From: AAA164-E04 sp014239995
Lineage (GTDB): Bacteria; Verrucomicrobiota; Verrucomicrobiia; Limisphaerales; AAA164-E04
DNA length: 64,000 nt
NCBI GenBank assembly: GCA_029247315.1
Contig: JAQWLM010000161.1
Coordinates: 106,554-170,553 of the forward strand
Direction of reading: 5' to 3'
Position 1 is the first letter of the stretch, and each line of letters begins with the position of its first letter. Under the pieces are notes generated by a model. The model was not told where the DNA came from. It saw only the letters and a program-made list of their open reading frames with translations, and made no database searches. The translations under genes and the position numbers were made by a program. Of the stretch, positions 1 through 11,600 are shown one piece after another.

Positions 1-2922
1 GGTAACTTCGTTGAGTCCGCAAAGTCGCTTGGTCTGGCCTTTTCCGGTGCCAGCATCAAGATGATCTTTTCGGACTATGATGCGGACGGCGACCTGGATG
101 CCTTTCTGGTGACCAATCGACTGGAACCCCGGAAGCCTCGTCCAGCAAAATGGGACGGCAAACCTGGTCATTATCGACCTGCGGCTGGCTATGAAGAGGA
201 GGTAGGTACCATTGACCTGAGCAATGGTACGCAAAAGTTTGCCAAGGCAGGACAATTTGATCACCTCTACCGTAACGAACTTGTGCCCTCGGGCACACTG
301 AAATTCACGGATGTGAGCGTGGATGCAGGTATCCGTGGTGCCTGGCATGGATTGGACGCCGTCTGGTGGGATGCCAACGGAGATCTCTATCCTGATCTAT
401 ACGTGGCCAATGACTTTACAGATCCCGACGCCTTTCTGGTCAACCAGGGGGATGGAACCTTCAAGGCGGTGGAAGGTACCGCGATTCCCAGTATGCCATG
501 GTTCAGCATGGGGCTGGGCTCCGGTGATTTTGATGGAGACGGTCGTTTTGACCTGATGGTGGCGGACATGGCAGGTACCACCCATTTCAGGGAAAAAATG
601 GCCATGGGAGCCATGGAATCCGTCGACTGGTTCCTTGATTTCGCACACCCAAAACAGTACATGCGCAATGCGGTTTACCTGAATACAGGCAGCGACTATT
701 TTCAGGAGGGAGCGCACTTGCTTGGACTTGCCAAGTCCAACTGGACCTGGTCCATCAAGGTGTGTGATCTGGATGGCGATGGATATGAAGATATTTTCAT
801 CACCAATGGCTTCACGCGCGATTACATGGACAGTGACTTTTCAAGAAGTCTGGAGAGCAAGGGGCTGAAAGGGAGCCCTGATGCCTGGCTTCAAGCCCCC
901 ATGCTCAAGGAACATAACATGGCCTTTTCTCGTGGAGGGCAAGTTCCCTTCAGGGACCGGGCTGCCGAGTGGGGGATTGACGAGGAAGGTATTGCCTTTG
1001 GTGCCGCCATTGGAGATTTGAATGGGGATGGTCGCCCTGATCTGGTTGTCAACCAGTTTGACGACGCACCCCTGATTTATGAAAATCGATCACCCGGAAA
1101 CCGTATTGAGCTGAATCTTGTCGGGGACAATGCAAATCGGCATGGCGTCGGTGCGGTGGTGCGCGCCCATGCCGGCCAGTCAATGCAGATAAGGTATGCC
1201 CAGTTTGGCCGTGGGTATCTTTCAGCCGACGAACCTAGTTTGAATTTTGGCCTGGGTGATTCCACCCTCATTGATAGCCTGGAAATTGTATGGCCTGATG
1301 GAAGACACCAGTATTTAGAGAAACTTGAAGCAGGTTACCGATACACCGTTCACGTGCCCGAGCATAGCGAGCCGCCTTCCCGGACAACGCCACAAAAGGA
1401 TCCCTTGTATGCCTCGTCCACGCTGTTGGCTGCATTTCCTCATGTCGAGAGACCTTACGATGATTTCAAGCGCCAGCCCCTTCTTGCGGACAAACAATCC
1501 CAGTCTGGCCCATGGATGAGTTGGGGGGATGTGGACGGTGATGGTGACCAGGATCTCTATCTTGGGGGGGCTGCAGGTCAGGCAGGTCAATTATTGATTC
1601 ATCAGGACGGGCAGTTTGTAAGGCATTCGATGGAAACATTCGATTTGCACCAGGCGAGTGAAGACATGGGATGTCTCTTTCTGGATATGGACGGTGATCA
1701 AGATCTTGATCTATATGTTGTCAGCGGCGGGGTGGAAAGTGAGTCCGGATCTCTCGTGCTGCAGGATCGTGTGTATCATAATCAGACCGAAGATGGATCC
1801 AAGGTGCGGTTTGTGCATGTGCCAGAAGCCCTGCCAGTCTTCCATGAAAGCGGTGGACCCGTGTGTGCCACTGATTTGGATCACGATGGGGATCTGGATT
1901 TATTTGTGGGTGGGCGGCATGTTCCAGGAAAATATCCTCTGGCTCCATCCAGCAGGATTCTAATCAATCAGGGTGGGCTTTTTGAAGATAAGACATCAGA
2001 TTGGTCTCCGGATCTCGAGGACGTCGGCATGGTCACCGATGCCCTGTGGGCTGATGTAGACGGAGATCAACATGAGGATCTCATAATGAGCACGGAACTG
2101 GGACCCATCCGGATTTTCCTCAAAAAGGCAGATCAACTTGTTGAAACCACCCAGCAATCTGGCCTCATGGCATTGACTGGTTGGTGGCAGGGGATCGCAG
2201 TTGCGGATATCGACGGGGACGGAGACCTGGACATTGCCGCCAGTAACCGGGGTTTGAATACCAAGTATCAACCCAAGCCAGGTCATCCTTATCAGCTCTA
2301 TTATGGGGATTTCGATGGGGACGGGACCCATCATTTGGTCGAAGCCAAGTCCAATAAAAACGATTTGTTGCCTGTGCGTGGTTTGAGTTGTTCCTCCACT
2401 GCAATGCCCTTTATCAAGGAAAAATTCAAAACCTTCCGATCCTTTGCCTCTGCTACCCTGAGTGACATCTACCCTGACACCCACCTCGAGGCTGCTCTGC
2501 ATCTGGAGGTCGCCGAGGCGCAGTCGGGAATTTTGCGCAATGATGGTAAAGGCAGCTTTACCTTCGAACCCTTCCCTTTACTTGCACAGATTGCACCAGG
2601 TTATGGATTGGCATTTCTTGAACTCAATGGGGATGGTAAACCAGATCTTTTCATGGCACAGAACAGCGATAGTCCTCAGCGGGAGACAGGACGGATGGCA
2701 GGAGGTTTGGGGGGGGGCTTTTTAAATCAGAGTGACGGTTCCTTTATCCCTCTTGGTCCCGATATCACGGGTATTGCCATGCCTTGGGATGCGAATGATG
2801 TAGAAAGCGTCGACGTGAATGCTGATGGCCTGCGTGACCTTGTCGTTAGCTTGAACGACCGGTCACCCATGGTTTTCCTCAAAAAACCAGTTCCGGCAGA
2901 ACGAAAAAACCGTTCGGAGTGA
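1..2922 (+). CDS. FG-GAP/VCBS repeat protein with ASPIC/UnbV domain (5' partial)
   Basis: The reading frame is open from base 1 and continues upstream, so the N-terminus and any signal peptide are missing; the ATG at 61 is internal. The visible 973 residues contain many FG-GAP-type calcium-binding motifs of the form D-x-D-x-D-G-D (for example near 76-99, 529-546, 766-786, 1015-1035, 1528-1548 and 2200-2228). An ASPIC/UnbV domain lies at about visible residues 367-450, with the typical GxGAxV and VWPDG motifs. A second set of FG-GAP repeats follows. Proteins of this CRTAC1-like class are normally exported beta-propellers found in many copies in PVC bacteria and Bacteroidota; adhesion or glycan interaction is assumed but unproven. 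The gene ends with TGA, 214 bases before the Usp gene. Confidence 0.88.
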   Translation, partial: GNFVESAKSLGLAFSGASIKMIFSDYDADGDLDAFLVTNRLEPRKPRPAKWDGKPGHYRPAAGYEEEVGTIDLSNGTQKFAKAGQFDHLYRNELVPSGTLKFTDVSVDAGIRGAWHGLDAVWWDANGDLYPDLYVANDFTDPDAFLVNQGDGTFKAVEGTAIPSMPWFSMGLGSGDFDGDGRFDLMVADMAGTTHFREKMAMGAMESVDWFLDFAHPKQYMRNAVYLNTGSDYFQEGAHLLGLAKSNWTWSIKVCDLDGDGYEDIFITNGFTRDYMDSDFSRSLESKGLKGSPDAWLQAPMLKEHNMAFSRGGQVPFRDRAAEWGIDEEGIAFGAAIGDLNGDGRPDLVVNQFDDAPLIYENRSPGNRIELNLVGDNANRHGVGAVVRAHAGQSMQIRYAQFGRGYLSADEPSLNFGLGDSTLIDSLEIVWPDGRHQYLEKLEAGYRYTVHVPEHSEPPSRTTPQKDPLYASSTLLAAFPHVERPYDDFKRQPLLADKQSQSGPWMSWGDVDGDGDQDLYLGGAAGQAGQLLIHQDGQFVRHSMETFDLHQASEDMGCLFLDMDGDQDLDLYVVSGGVESESGSLVLQDRVYHNQTEDGSKVRFVHVPEALPVFHESGGPVCATDLDHDGDLDLFVGGRHVPGKYPLAPSSRILINQGGLFEDKTSDWSPDLEDVGMVTDALWADVDGDQHEDLIMSTELGPIRIFLKKADQLVETTQQSGLMALTGWWQGIAVADIDGDGDLDIAASNRGLNTKYQPKPGHPYQLYYGDFDGDGTHHLVEAKSNKNDLLPVRGLSCSSTAMPFIKEKFKTFRSFASATLSDIYPDTHLEAALHLEVAEAQSGILRNDGKGSFTFEPFPLLAQIAPGYGLAFLELNGDGKPDLFMAQNSDSPQRETGRMAGGLGGGFLNQSDGSFIPLGPDITGIAMPWDANDVESVDVNADGLRDLVVSLNDRSPMVFLKKPVPAERKNRSE

Positions 2923-3136
2923 TCAAGTCCGGTTTGGTTCTGGACCGTTATGGAAGTAGGGTGGGCTGTGTGACTTTCCTTTTTTGTGCAAGGCTGTAAT
3001 GTGTTCCTTTCCGCTGCTGCAGACCATTCCCAGACCTGACACAAGGGGCAGCGCCATGGCCCGATTATAATACTCGCCGTTTTTTGGAATCGAATTACCT
3101 TGCGATAAAGGCATGAGCATCGTTTGAATTCACTTC

Positions 3137-3988
3137 ATGAGCTCTGTGGACCAGTTTGCAAGTGTTTTCAACGCCGCAACCAAAAAGGTGTTCCAATACA
3201 AACCCATCGGTTTCAACAAGCCCCTGGTCATCACGGACCTGGATAGCGAAGCCGCCGTTCATTACACCGAGACGGGCAAGCAATTCTTCTCCATGGTTGA
3301 TGGACCATGGGATACCCTCTGTGCATCTGATTTCAAGACCGTCAAGGAGCTTCTTGATCAGGTCGAGCGCAGAAAACCTGACTTAATCGTTACCTATCGG
3401 CATCTGCACAGCGAGGCATGGCGGTGGCCACACAGCCTGGGGGAACATCTGGATGTGTTGATCCAGGTAACTGATTTTCCAGTGGTGGTCATGCCCCACC
3501 CCGATCGAGAAGGGGTGCCAGACCAAAGCATGCAGGCAGCCCGTCGCGTCATGGTGATCAACGATCACTTGGCTGGTGAAGATGCACTGATCAATCACGC
3601 AGTTTGCCTCTGTGACCCTGAGGCTGGTCATTTGCACCTGACCCATGTTGAGGATCAGATCGTTTTTGAACGCTACATGGAGGCCATCAGCAGAATACCG
3701 GAGATCGACACGGATACTGCTCGATCGACCATACAAGCCCAGTTGCTGGCGGAGGTGTCCAAATACCTTGAATCCACCGCGGACATTCTTGCTGAGGTGC
3801 GACCCAATCTTGAAGTGGTCCAGCATATCAATCATGGTCGCCCTCTGGACACCTACCGCAAGATTGTTAAAGACCATCAGGCTGACCTTGTGGTCCTGCT
3901 GGGCCATGATAAGGACCAGTTAGCCATGAACTCCACTGCCTATTCCTTGGCTGTAGAGCTGCGCACCACCCCACTATTGATTGTGTAA
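3137..3988 (+). CDS. Tandem universal stress protein (UspA-like)
   Basis: This 283-residue cytoplasmic protein has two Usp-like alpha/beta halves. Each ends in a hydrophobic strand typical of the fold: VVVMPHP at about residue 117 and PLLIV at the C-terminus. The second half keeps a degenerate version of the ATP-binding loop (LLGHDKDQLAMNS) instead of the classical G-x2-G-x9-G-S/T, so nucleotide binding is uncertain. The stop codon TAA lies within the AAGGAG ribosome binding site of the next gene, an ion transporter, so the two are almost certainly co-transcribed. Usp proteins next to or fused with transporters are known to act as regulators; that role here is an inference from context. Confidence 0.8.
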   Translation: MSSVDQFASVFNAATKKVFQYKPIGFNKPLVITDLDSEAAVHYTETGKQFFSMVDGPWDTLCASDFKTVKELLDQVERRKPDLIVTYRHLHSEAWRWPHSLGEHLDVLIQVTDFPVVVMPHPDREGVPDQSMQAARRVMVINDHLAGEDALINHAVCLCDPEAGHLHLTHVEDQIVFERYMEAISRIPEIDTDTARSTIQAQLLAEVSKYLESTADILAEVRPNLEVVQHINHGRPLDTYRKIVKDHQADLVVLLGHDKDQLAMNSTAYSLAVELRTTPLLIV

Positions 3989-3997
3989 GGAGTGTCT

Positions 3998-5536
3998 ATG
4001 AGCAAAACATCCAAAAAGACTGCTGGTAAGAAACTTCATAATCCGCTGCATGTTACTATTGCCGTGGGCCTGGTTACCCTGATTTGCGCCCTCATGCTTC
4101 ATCAAGGAACGGAGACCAAGTATGTGTTTGGTTTTTTGCTGGCCATGACGCTTGGCATGCTGGCGCTTGAAAAGATCAACAAAGCCATCCTTGTCCTTTT
4201 GGGGTCCGGTATTGCCCTTTTACTCGCCATATGGAGGGGGGTTCTGGAAAAACCCGATGATCACGGTGCCCATGCCTTGCCGGTTTATATTGAGATGATT
4301 GACTGGGGCACGATTGGCATCATCATTGGTTCCACCATTTTTGTGGAACTCATTTCCCGGAGCGGACTCTTTGCTTGGATCAGTGTCAAGATCCTCAAGG
4401 TGTCCCAAGGAGACCCCTTCAAGCTTTTGATCTGTTTTTCTGGCCTGACTGTTATTTTCAGTGCGTTCTTGAACAATGTCACAGCCATGATCATTGTGGG
4501 CTCACTCACCATTGTAGCCTGTAAAAAGCTCAAGTTGTCAGCCATGCCGTTTCTCCTTGCCGAGGGTATCTACACCAATATCGGTGGTTTGCTGACCCTG
4601 ATATCCTCGATTCCCAACATCATCGTAGGAACCGCCGCGCGCATTGGTTATGCAGATTTTCTGGTCGTGACCGGTCCGTACTGCCTGATTGCCTTTGTTG
4701 CTACCCTTTATCTGGTCCGTTGGATTTTTAAACTTGCGCCTTTGGTTAGTGCCCAGGGAAAAGCCGATGCCAAAGCGATGGTGGATGCCTTTGATGAATG
4801 GGATACGGTGAAAGACAAAAAGTTCTTCTACTTGTCGGCCCTTGTCCTTGGGGCAATTATCCTTGGCTTTGCCCTGCATGCCTCTATCCCGGTGCTTAAC
4901 CAGATGGGCTTGGAAGTCATCGCCATTCTAGGCGCCACCGTCATGCTGGTCATTTACCCAACGGATGTAGAGGGTGTTCTCAACGAGGTTGAGTGGACGC
5001 TTGTCTTGTTTTTTGTCGGTCTTTTCACCCTGCTTGGGGTGATGGAGCACGCTGGCGTGCTGGCCATGATTGGTGACTGGCTCAAATATCCCCTGAGCTC
5101 GGGACCGGCAACCGGCCCCATTGCCATGATGTGGAGTAGTGCCTTCTTCAGTGGATTGACCGATAATATACCACTGGCTGCTGTGCTGGCCAAGGTGTTG
5201 AGTGGTTTTCAGAGCCAAGTCACCGAACTGAGCTGGTTTGCCGAATATGGGCACATGCTTTGGTGGAGCCTTATTTTCGGAGCAGGCTTGGGAGGTAACT
5301 TTACGCCCATTGGCAGTGCTTCCACCGTCGTTGCCATTGGGATTCTCAAGAAGGAAGGGCATCCCATTACCTTCATGCAATACGTCAAGATAGGTGCGAT
5401 TGTCGTGCTCGTGCAGCTTCTGTTGGCAACAGGTTACCTCTTTGGAGCCGAAAAAATAGGTCTCATCAAGCCATTAGATCATGGGAAGGTCCCCACCATG
5501 GAGACTCAAGATCACAAGGCATCGGATAATCACTGA
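3998..5536 (+). CDS. ArsB/NhaD-superfamily (SLC13-like) ion transporter
   Basis: This is a 512-residue inner-membrane protein with about 12 hydrophobic segments. It carries two re-entrant signature loops of the ion transporter superfamily: FSAFLNNVTAM in the first half and FFSGLTDNIPLA in the second, which indicate an inverted-repeat fold. The best broad assignment is a Na+/H+ antiporter or anion/dicarboxylate permease; the substrate cannot be settled by eye. A GTG at 3992 also opens the frame, but it overlaps the AAGGAG at 3987-3992, which sits 5 bases before the ATG at 3998, so the ATG is preferred. The N-terminus is lysine-rich and cytoplasmic. The gene directly follows a tandem Usp protein that probably modulates it. 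Confidence 0.85.
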   Translation: MSKTSKKTAGKKLHNPLHVTIAVGLVTLICALMLHQGTETKYVFGFLLAMTLGMLALEKINKAILVLLGSGIALLLAIWRGVLEKPDDHGAHALPVYIEMIDWGTIGIIIGSTIFVELISRSGLFAWISVKILKVSQGDPFKLLICFSGLTVIFSAFLNNVTAMIIVGSLTIVACKKLKLSAMPFLLAEGIYTNIGGLLTLISSIPNIIVGTAARIGYADFLVVTGPYCLIAFVATLYLVRWIFKLAPLVSAQGKADAKAMVDAFDEWDTVKDKKFFYLSALVLGAIILGFALHASIPVLNQMGLEVIAILGATVMLVIYPTDVEGVLNEVEWTLVLFFVGLFTLLGVMEHAGVLAMIGDWLKYPLSSGPATGPIAMMWSSAFFSGLTDNIPLAAVLAKVLSGFQSQVTELSWFAEYGHMLWWSLIFGAGLGGNFTPIGSASTVVAIGILKKEGHPITFMQYVKIGAIVVLVQLLLATGYLFGAEKIGLIKPLDHGKVPTMETQDHKASDNH

Positions 5537-5633
5537 TTTCGAGTGTTGATTCCATGGGAAACAACTCCACAGTTTCCACTGCTATCACAGAACGAAAACA
5601 CAATAACACCTGCGGTATTGACATGGGAACTCT

Positions 5634-8600
5634 TTATTGGATGTCATCCGGCTTGCCCAGCATCAGCATTCCCAGCACTGCGCCGCCCAGCAGCAAAAGC
5701 CATCCTGTTTGAGTCCAGGCGCTGATTCCTGTCGTGGCCTGTTGGGCTTCGATACTCAGATGTAGCTTTGACCAGTCGCCCACCTGCATGGATTGCTGAA
5801 AAGTGTAGGTGTTTCCGTGCTTTGGAAAGGTGGCTTTCAACAGTTGGGGCTTCTCCACGGCTGCTTCCTGTTGGCGGATGATGCGTTCGGCCTGGTTGTT
5901 GAATGCGGTATTGATATCATCACTGTTTTTCACCACCAGTTGCTCGTAATCCTCCGGTTTGAACTGCAACTGGCTGCCAGGTTGATTATTGTCTGAGGAT
6001 GATGGATCGCTTGTGACCGTTTGGTTCTGGACATAGTTATTCCTGAAGTTGAGGCTTAGGAAGGCCTGCTTGGTTTTAAGATTATGCAACTGAACCCTGG
6101 CATCTTCATTGAATGCAGCATCATGTCTCGATAAGCCGTAGGCGTGTTCAAAAGCTTTGCGCGCATACTGTGGATCCCCCTTGATCAGGAGTTCGTTGCC
6201 AAGGTTCAAAAACTGTTCGGCGGTTTGTGTTTGTTCCTTTTGAATCCGGGATTGCTCCTGGAAATACTGGTCCCAGTTCATGGTTGTGGAAACCAAACCC
6301 GATGCTCCCTGTGCCAATTGAAGGGATCCCTCGTGTCGGTGCAGTTGCCATTTCTTGTCGAGAAAAACCTCCCAGGTGACATTTTCCAAGGGCAGGTCAA
6401 ACTCGGGCCCTACGAGTTCGAGGCGCAATTGCGACCTTCCTGAGTAGCCGAGGTTGGAAGTATAAAGGAATTCCACGACAGTAGGCTTATTGGGCTCGGA
6501 TGCCGCTTCCAGTGGAATCAAAATCTTCCCTCCTGACTCCCATGGCCAGACACTATGCCCATTGATTAATGCAAACCAAAATCGGGTGCCATCGGGTAAG
6601 GCTATTGGCAACAGTCGTTTGTCTCCCGGATTCAACTCCATTTTTATTTCCGTCAGAATCATGCCGTTATCCGATACCACAGATCGAAGATTTACCCTCT
6701 GAACCTGTGCAGGCAGCAATTTCGCTACCTTGCGTTTTTGTAGATTCAAACGGAATTGATATTCGGGTTGGATCAAGCGGAAGCTCAAGCGAGCAGCAGC
6801 GGCCTGGACGGATTGATTCCATTCCGACGGGATGGATAACCACTCGATGACTTGGAGTTCGGGTGGTAATGCCTCCAGTGTGCCCCGGAGGCGTCCCTCG
6901 AGACCAACGGCGACATAGCCACGCTGCAGCCGTGCATCCAAGGCTAGATCCCCTTGAACCGTGAATGTCATTGCATCGGCTGGCATGGGGATGGTGTAGA
7001 GAACTCTCAGTTTATATGCTCCTATGACGCGTCGATCCAGTTTGACGCTCCACTGTAGGCGATCGTCATTCCCGTCCATATCGGACGCTATGAAATCTGA
7101 GATGTGTTCTCCCTGAAAACGAACACCTTCGGCGTCAGAGGGCAGCGCGACACGAAGTTCCTTTACGCCAGCATTCCGAATCTGGTAGTTGAACCGCGTT
7201 TGCGCTTCGCCCCGCCCCTCAGATAACTGAATATACTGAAGTCCATCTGTCTGAATCCAGGGAGGTAGCTGGGTCACGTCCAAAAGCATGTTCCAATCCT
7301 GGAACAGGAGGCGGAAAACGCTGGCATTCTTATTACCCAGGCCAAGTTCCTCCGGATCCAGTTGAACCACGCCCTCCTGGTTGACCACTTGCAGTCGCAG
7401 GCCCTGTTCTGAGGAGAGTGTGAGCTGTCCTGTTTGCTTGGATGCCTCCTCGAATCTTACACGTGGCACTTCCCATCTGCCTCCTGCCACCGGACCAGGT
7501 CCAGCAAGGCTCAGTTGAATATCGGTTCTCCCGATGGTCTTGTCATGGAAATGAAGTGTGATGTAACGCGTTTCATCCCGGGTCATCTCTGTCCAGTGGC
7601 TCAGGGCACTGCCTGACACACTCTCCACATCCATGTCATCCGGTAAGGGAAAACGCAGGCGAAACACACCAGCACGCGAAATATCCACCTGGCATTCGAC
7701 ACCTAATACAGAGCGATCTTCGCTTAAAGAAAGGGTTTGTCGTGTCAAAAAACGGAGGTCTGAACTAACTGCATCGGCATGCACGGTCAGGGTCGGCTCA
7801 CCATCACCATACCGAAAAGCCCGCCGGACAATAGGATCCCCATTGAGCGCCTGGCCCGCCAGTTGATGGAGCTCGGAGGAAAAATCCTCCAGTCGAATCT
7901 CGGACATTTCAACCGGTTTCAAATCCAGGAGCTGCACATCCGGCATGGTTGCAACTGCCAGCATACCGACTTCACGCTCGGCGCCTTCCAGGGAGGGAAT
8001 GTTTGCCTGACGTGTATATGGAAGTGGTTCCGCAGCCAACTGCGATCTCAAGCTTATCTGAAAGGAGCCTTGTTGGGGAGGGTTCAACGGCACGGATAAA
8101 ATAGATGCGCCAGGATCAAACCGCCACCCATCGCTACCATGGTTGATGACATCAGCAATGGTCCAGGTCCCTGGTACCTTGATCTTCAGCAAGGATAATT
8201 CACCCTGTGCCAAGCGAATGAAGACCGTGTGAAAACCTTCAACCAATCCTGCGGATGGCAGGAACATGTGGCTCCACTCTGCAAAATAGACAGCTTGTTC
8301 ACGGCTTGCATCCCTTGCCCTGGGTCGCACCGCAATCCTTGCACCCTCAGCAGGGGCCAGCAACATACTTGCAACGGTGTGTCCATCCTCAGTGACTTGA
8401 CTGGTGCTTGATATTGACTGGTCACAGAGCAGGTCCACTTCCCGGTTGATCACTTTCAATGTCAGCTGGTGCACCAATGCCATGGTTGTGGGAAGGGTGA
8501 ATCCCTGTGTGGAACGGTTATTGGAAGGGCTTATTTCGTATGCGAATATAATCTCAAAGCTTCCAGCCTCCCTGGCAGCCAGTGCATGGACCCATTGCCC

Positions 8601-11600
8601 ATTCGTTTCCCGTCGAAATACCTTGGCCTTGCCTCCGGTCCATTGGATGGATTTCAAAATGACAGGATCCCGTAACAAGTCCAGAGTGTCGGGTTTGTCG
8701 GTTGTCCAATGCAGCGTGGCGTTTACCAGGATACGATCCCCCTTGATCTCGATTTCCTGATCGAGGAGGGAGGCCTTCCATGCCGGCGAGGTCTGGACCG
8801 TGCTTGCCGCCGGCATCCCTGGAGTTTGAGCCTTTAAGTTCCCTGTTGGGAGGCATGCAAGCAAAGCCCATGCGGCCACCGCTGCTGATCGAGCGAAACC
8901 CGGTCCGTGACGAAGTCTCAAGGCCCAAGGGACGGCAATGTGCACCACATAAAAAAGGCCCAGGCAAAAAATGAATGTCGACCAACCGTGCGGGGCGCTC
9001 AAGGTAATTCCAAAAAGTATCATCCAGCTGATGGACCAAGCTATTTTTCGGCGAAGAGCATCAGGCTGCAGGGTTCCAGCCACCCAGAGCATCAGGGAAA
9101 ATACCAGCAGGATACCCGGAAAAAATCGGACGGGTGCCTGGTTTTTCTCAAAGTGATCCAACTCTGTCGTCAAGGTGGTGTCTGTATCCAATACGGGTGC
9201 CATGAATGCCACGGAGCTTTCGTCATCAAATGTGTCCGGGGCCAGGACGGGATGGGCAAGATGGACGAGGATTCCCAACATGACACACACGGAGGCAGCG
9301 CCCAAAAGGGTTCCGGACCAAAATCTCCAACGACTGGTTGCTGCGTCTTTTCCCTTGGCGAAACGCCAGACCATGACGGCTATAATTCCCAAAATAGTCG
9401 CCAGTATGCATTGAATGATTCCATCTTTTTCACGCGCTCCCTGGCCCGACATGATATGAAGCAAGGACGACCATCCGGATACGTCTCGTGGTAGCGTGAT
9501 CGGCAGCAGGTTTCCATTGCGATAGCGCAGTTGGTGACCTGGGTCCGGTTCGATTACCCATTCCGCCAGCACCACGGGTACGCCAATTGAGGCCGTTTGG
9601 ACCGTCAGGCGATTTGGGTTTTCGGTCCGTGCAGCCCACTTGACTTGTACAGTCTGCAAGGCGTCAGGCCGTTGTTCCGAAGGAATCGGCACTTGATATC
9701 CATTTGCATCCTGTACGGTCGCGGCAGTTTTTTGATTAACCATGACAGACCAAAGCCTTGAATCCTCTGGTAGCTGAATCGGCAACATGGCACTTCCCTG
9801 TGATTTAATAAAATAAGTGGCTTCTGTCAGCATTTCTCCCGTGGCTGAGACATGGGTGCGGATGGAGGCACGGTCCACAACAAGATCGAGGGTGTCTCCT
9901 TGACTCAGCGGTTGGAGTTCCAGTTGCAGATCAACTGGCAAGGCAGTGTAATGATACGCTGCGAGAATGGGGGCATCGATGAAAAGTCGATGTTCTGGAG
10001 GAACCTCTGTGGGTTCAATTGCACTGAGGGATCCAGATGCGGCAACAGGCTGCACACGAAATTGATAAGCGCTCGTGATGATCGTGTAACCCTGCTCTGA
10101 TTGTGCATCAGAGGGTCGAATCCCTGCAAAGGTCAGGGTATCGCCGCGCGCGTTGAACGGTCGTTCGTAACTTGCCAGAAGAGTGTAGGCGCCTGAAATC
10201 GGGTTATGCAGAAAAACAGTGTAGCCCGTTTCGGTTTTTACCCAGTCCCGCACCTCTCTACCGGTGAATTCCAGGTTGAAATAATCATCCGATAAAGCCA
10301 CCTCAAACGAGTCCAGCGGAGCTCCCGAAATAAAGTAATGCATCACGCTGCTTCCGTAGGCCATTCCTTCGCCAATAGTGAAAAGGTGGAGTGCGTCCGC
10401 CTGCACTGACTGTTCGAGTCGCTCCAATTGGAACGATGCAGACCAATTTGCCTCCCGAATCCGGAAGGCGGACTGTATGCCTTCGAGTCTGCGTGGGAAA
10501 TAGCCTGCGGGGGTCTCTGCCAGTCCGCTGACAAGGGTAGGGAGAGTCCTGAGGCCCGTGTCGGCGGTGATTGCGATATTGCCACGTGTTGACTTGGCAT
10601 TCATGACTCCAATATGAGGAAGATTCCATACGCCTGGCTCCAGGGGAGTGTTTTGTTCCAATGCAAGCGTGACGACTCTTCTTCCTTCAAAGAGACCTGT
10701 AAACTGCAATGTCAGCACCACTTCATCCTCCGTGGACGCTTTTCTTACCGTGTAGTCTCCCAACTCATCAGACTGTACCTTTGAGAGCGTGTAATGATTC
10801 GGAAGCTTTACCTGAATCTCCTGCACTGGAGCTTCTCTGATGTTTAATTCCAGTTCGGCCTCGATGTTCAGATCGGCGAGTCCGATCTCATAAATCAGTA
10901 GTTCAGAAACGCTTATTTCAGGGACGATATTGTCGGCTCGAATGCCAAGTTCATGGATGGTTGAAGCATATCTGTAAGCAAATATTTGCTTGCCTTGATC
11001 AGAGAAAAGATTTGTGCCTCCCGGTTGAGCGTTTAATTGTTCCGGGGAAATGCGAGAAAGTCCTGAAGCCTGGTCGACCTCCAGTCGGACCGCTCCCGAA
11101 TTTGCGATACGGATCCATCCCCCATATCGAGTTGCGTTCACAGGGAACAATCGCATGGGCTGGGCGGAAGCAGGAAAGGCTCCCATGCTGGTCTGTGCAT
11201 GAATGCGCACGTTGAAAGATTCTGTCTGGACCTCGTTCAATTTTAATTTCAGGAGCCTTCCATTGTTTCCGGCATTCTCGACGACCTCCCAACCGTAAAG
11301 CTGATCGGATTCAACGGAGATGATTTCCCCTTCGCCGCGAATGCTAAATGCAAGCTCATGCATGCTACCCTGCATGACCCTCACCGTTGTTTGAAAGGAC
11401 TGCCGCATCATGCCTGGACTGATCATGGACTCTTCCCAGGTCTCGGCCGCAAAAAACAATTTGCTGTCTTCATCCGAATAGTCCTTGCGAATTTCCAGAT
11501 GAATGGGGCCGTCAGAGGCGGCATGGAAAGATAAGGTGCCGGATGCGTCCGGGAGTCCTTGACTGATTACGGTTGAAGTTTGACCTAACTGTGCCCCTTC

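Noticed and set aside
5558..5580. GGAAAC/GTTTCC inverted repeat between the transporter and the LysM gene as a terminator
   Set aside because: Only six base pairs with a nine-base loop and no T-run on either side.
8907..9494. 195-codon plus-strand frame antisense to the LysM protein
   Set aside because: Antisense to a confident coding region, with no domain, and composition typical of a mirror frame.
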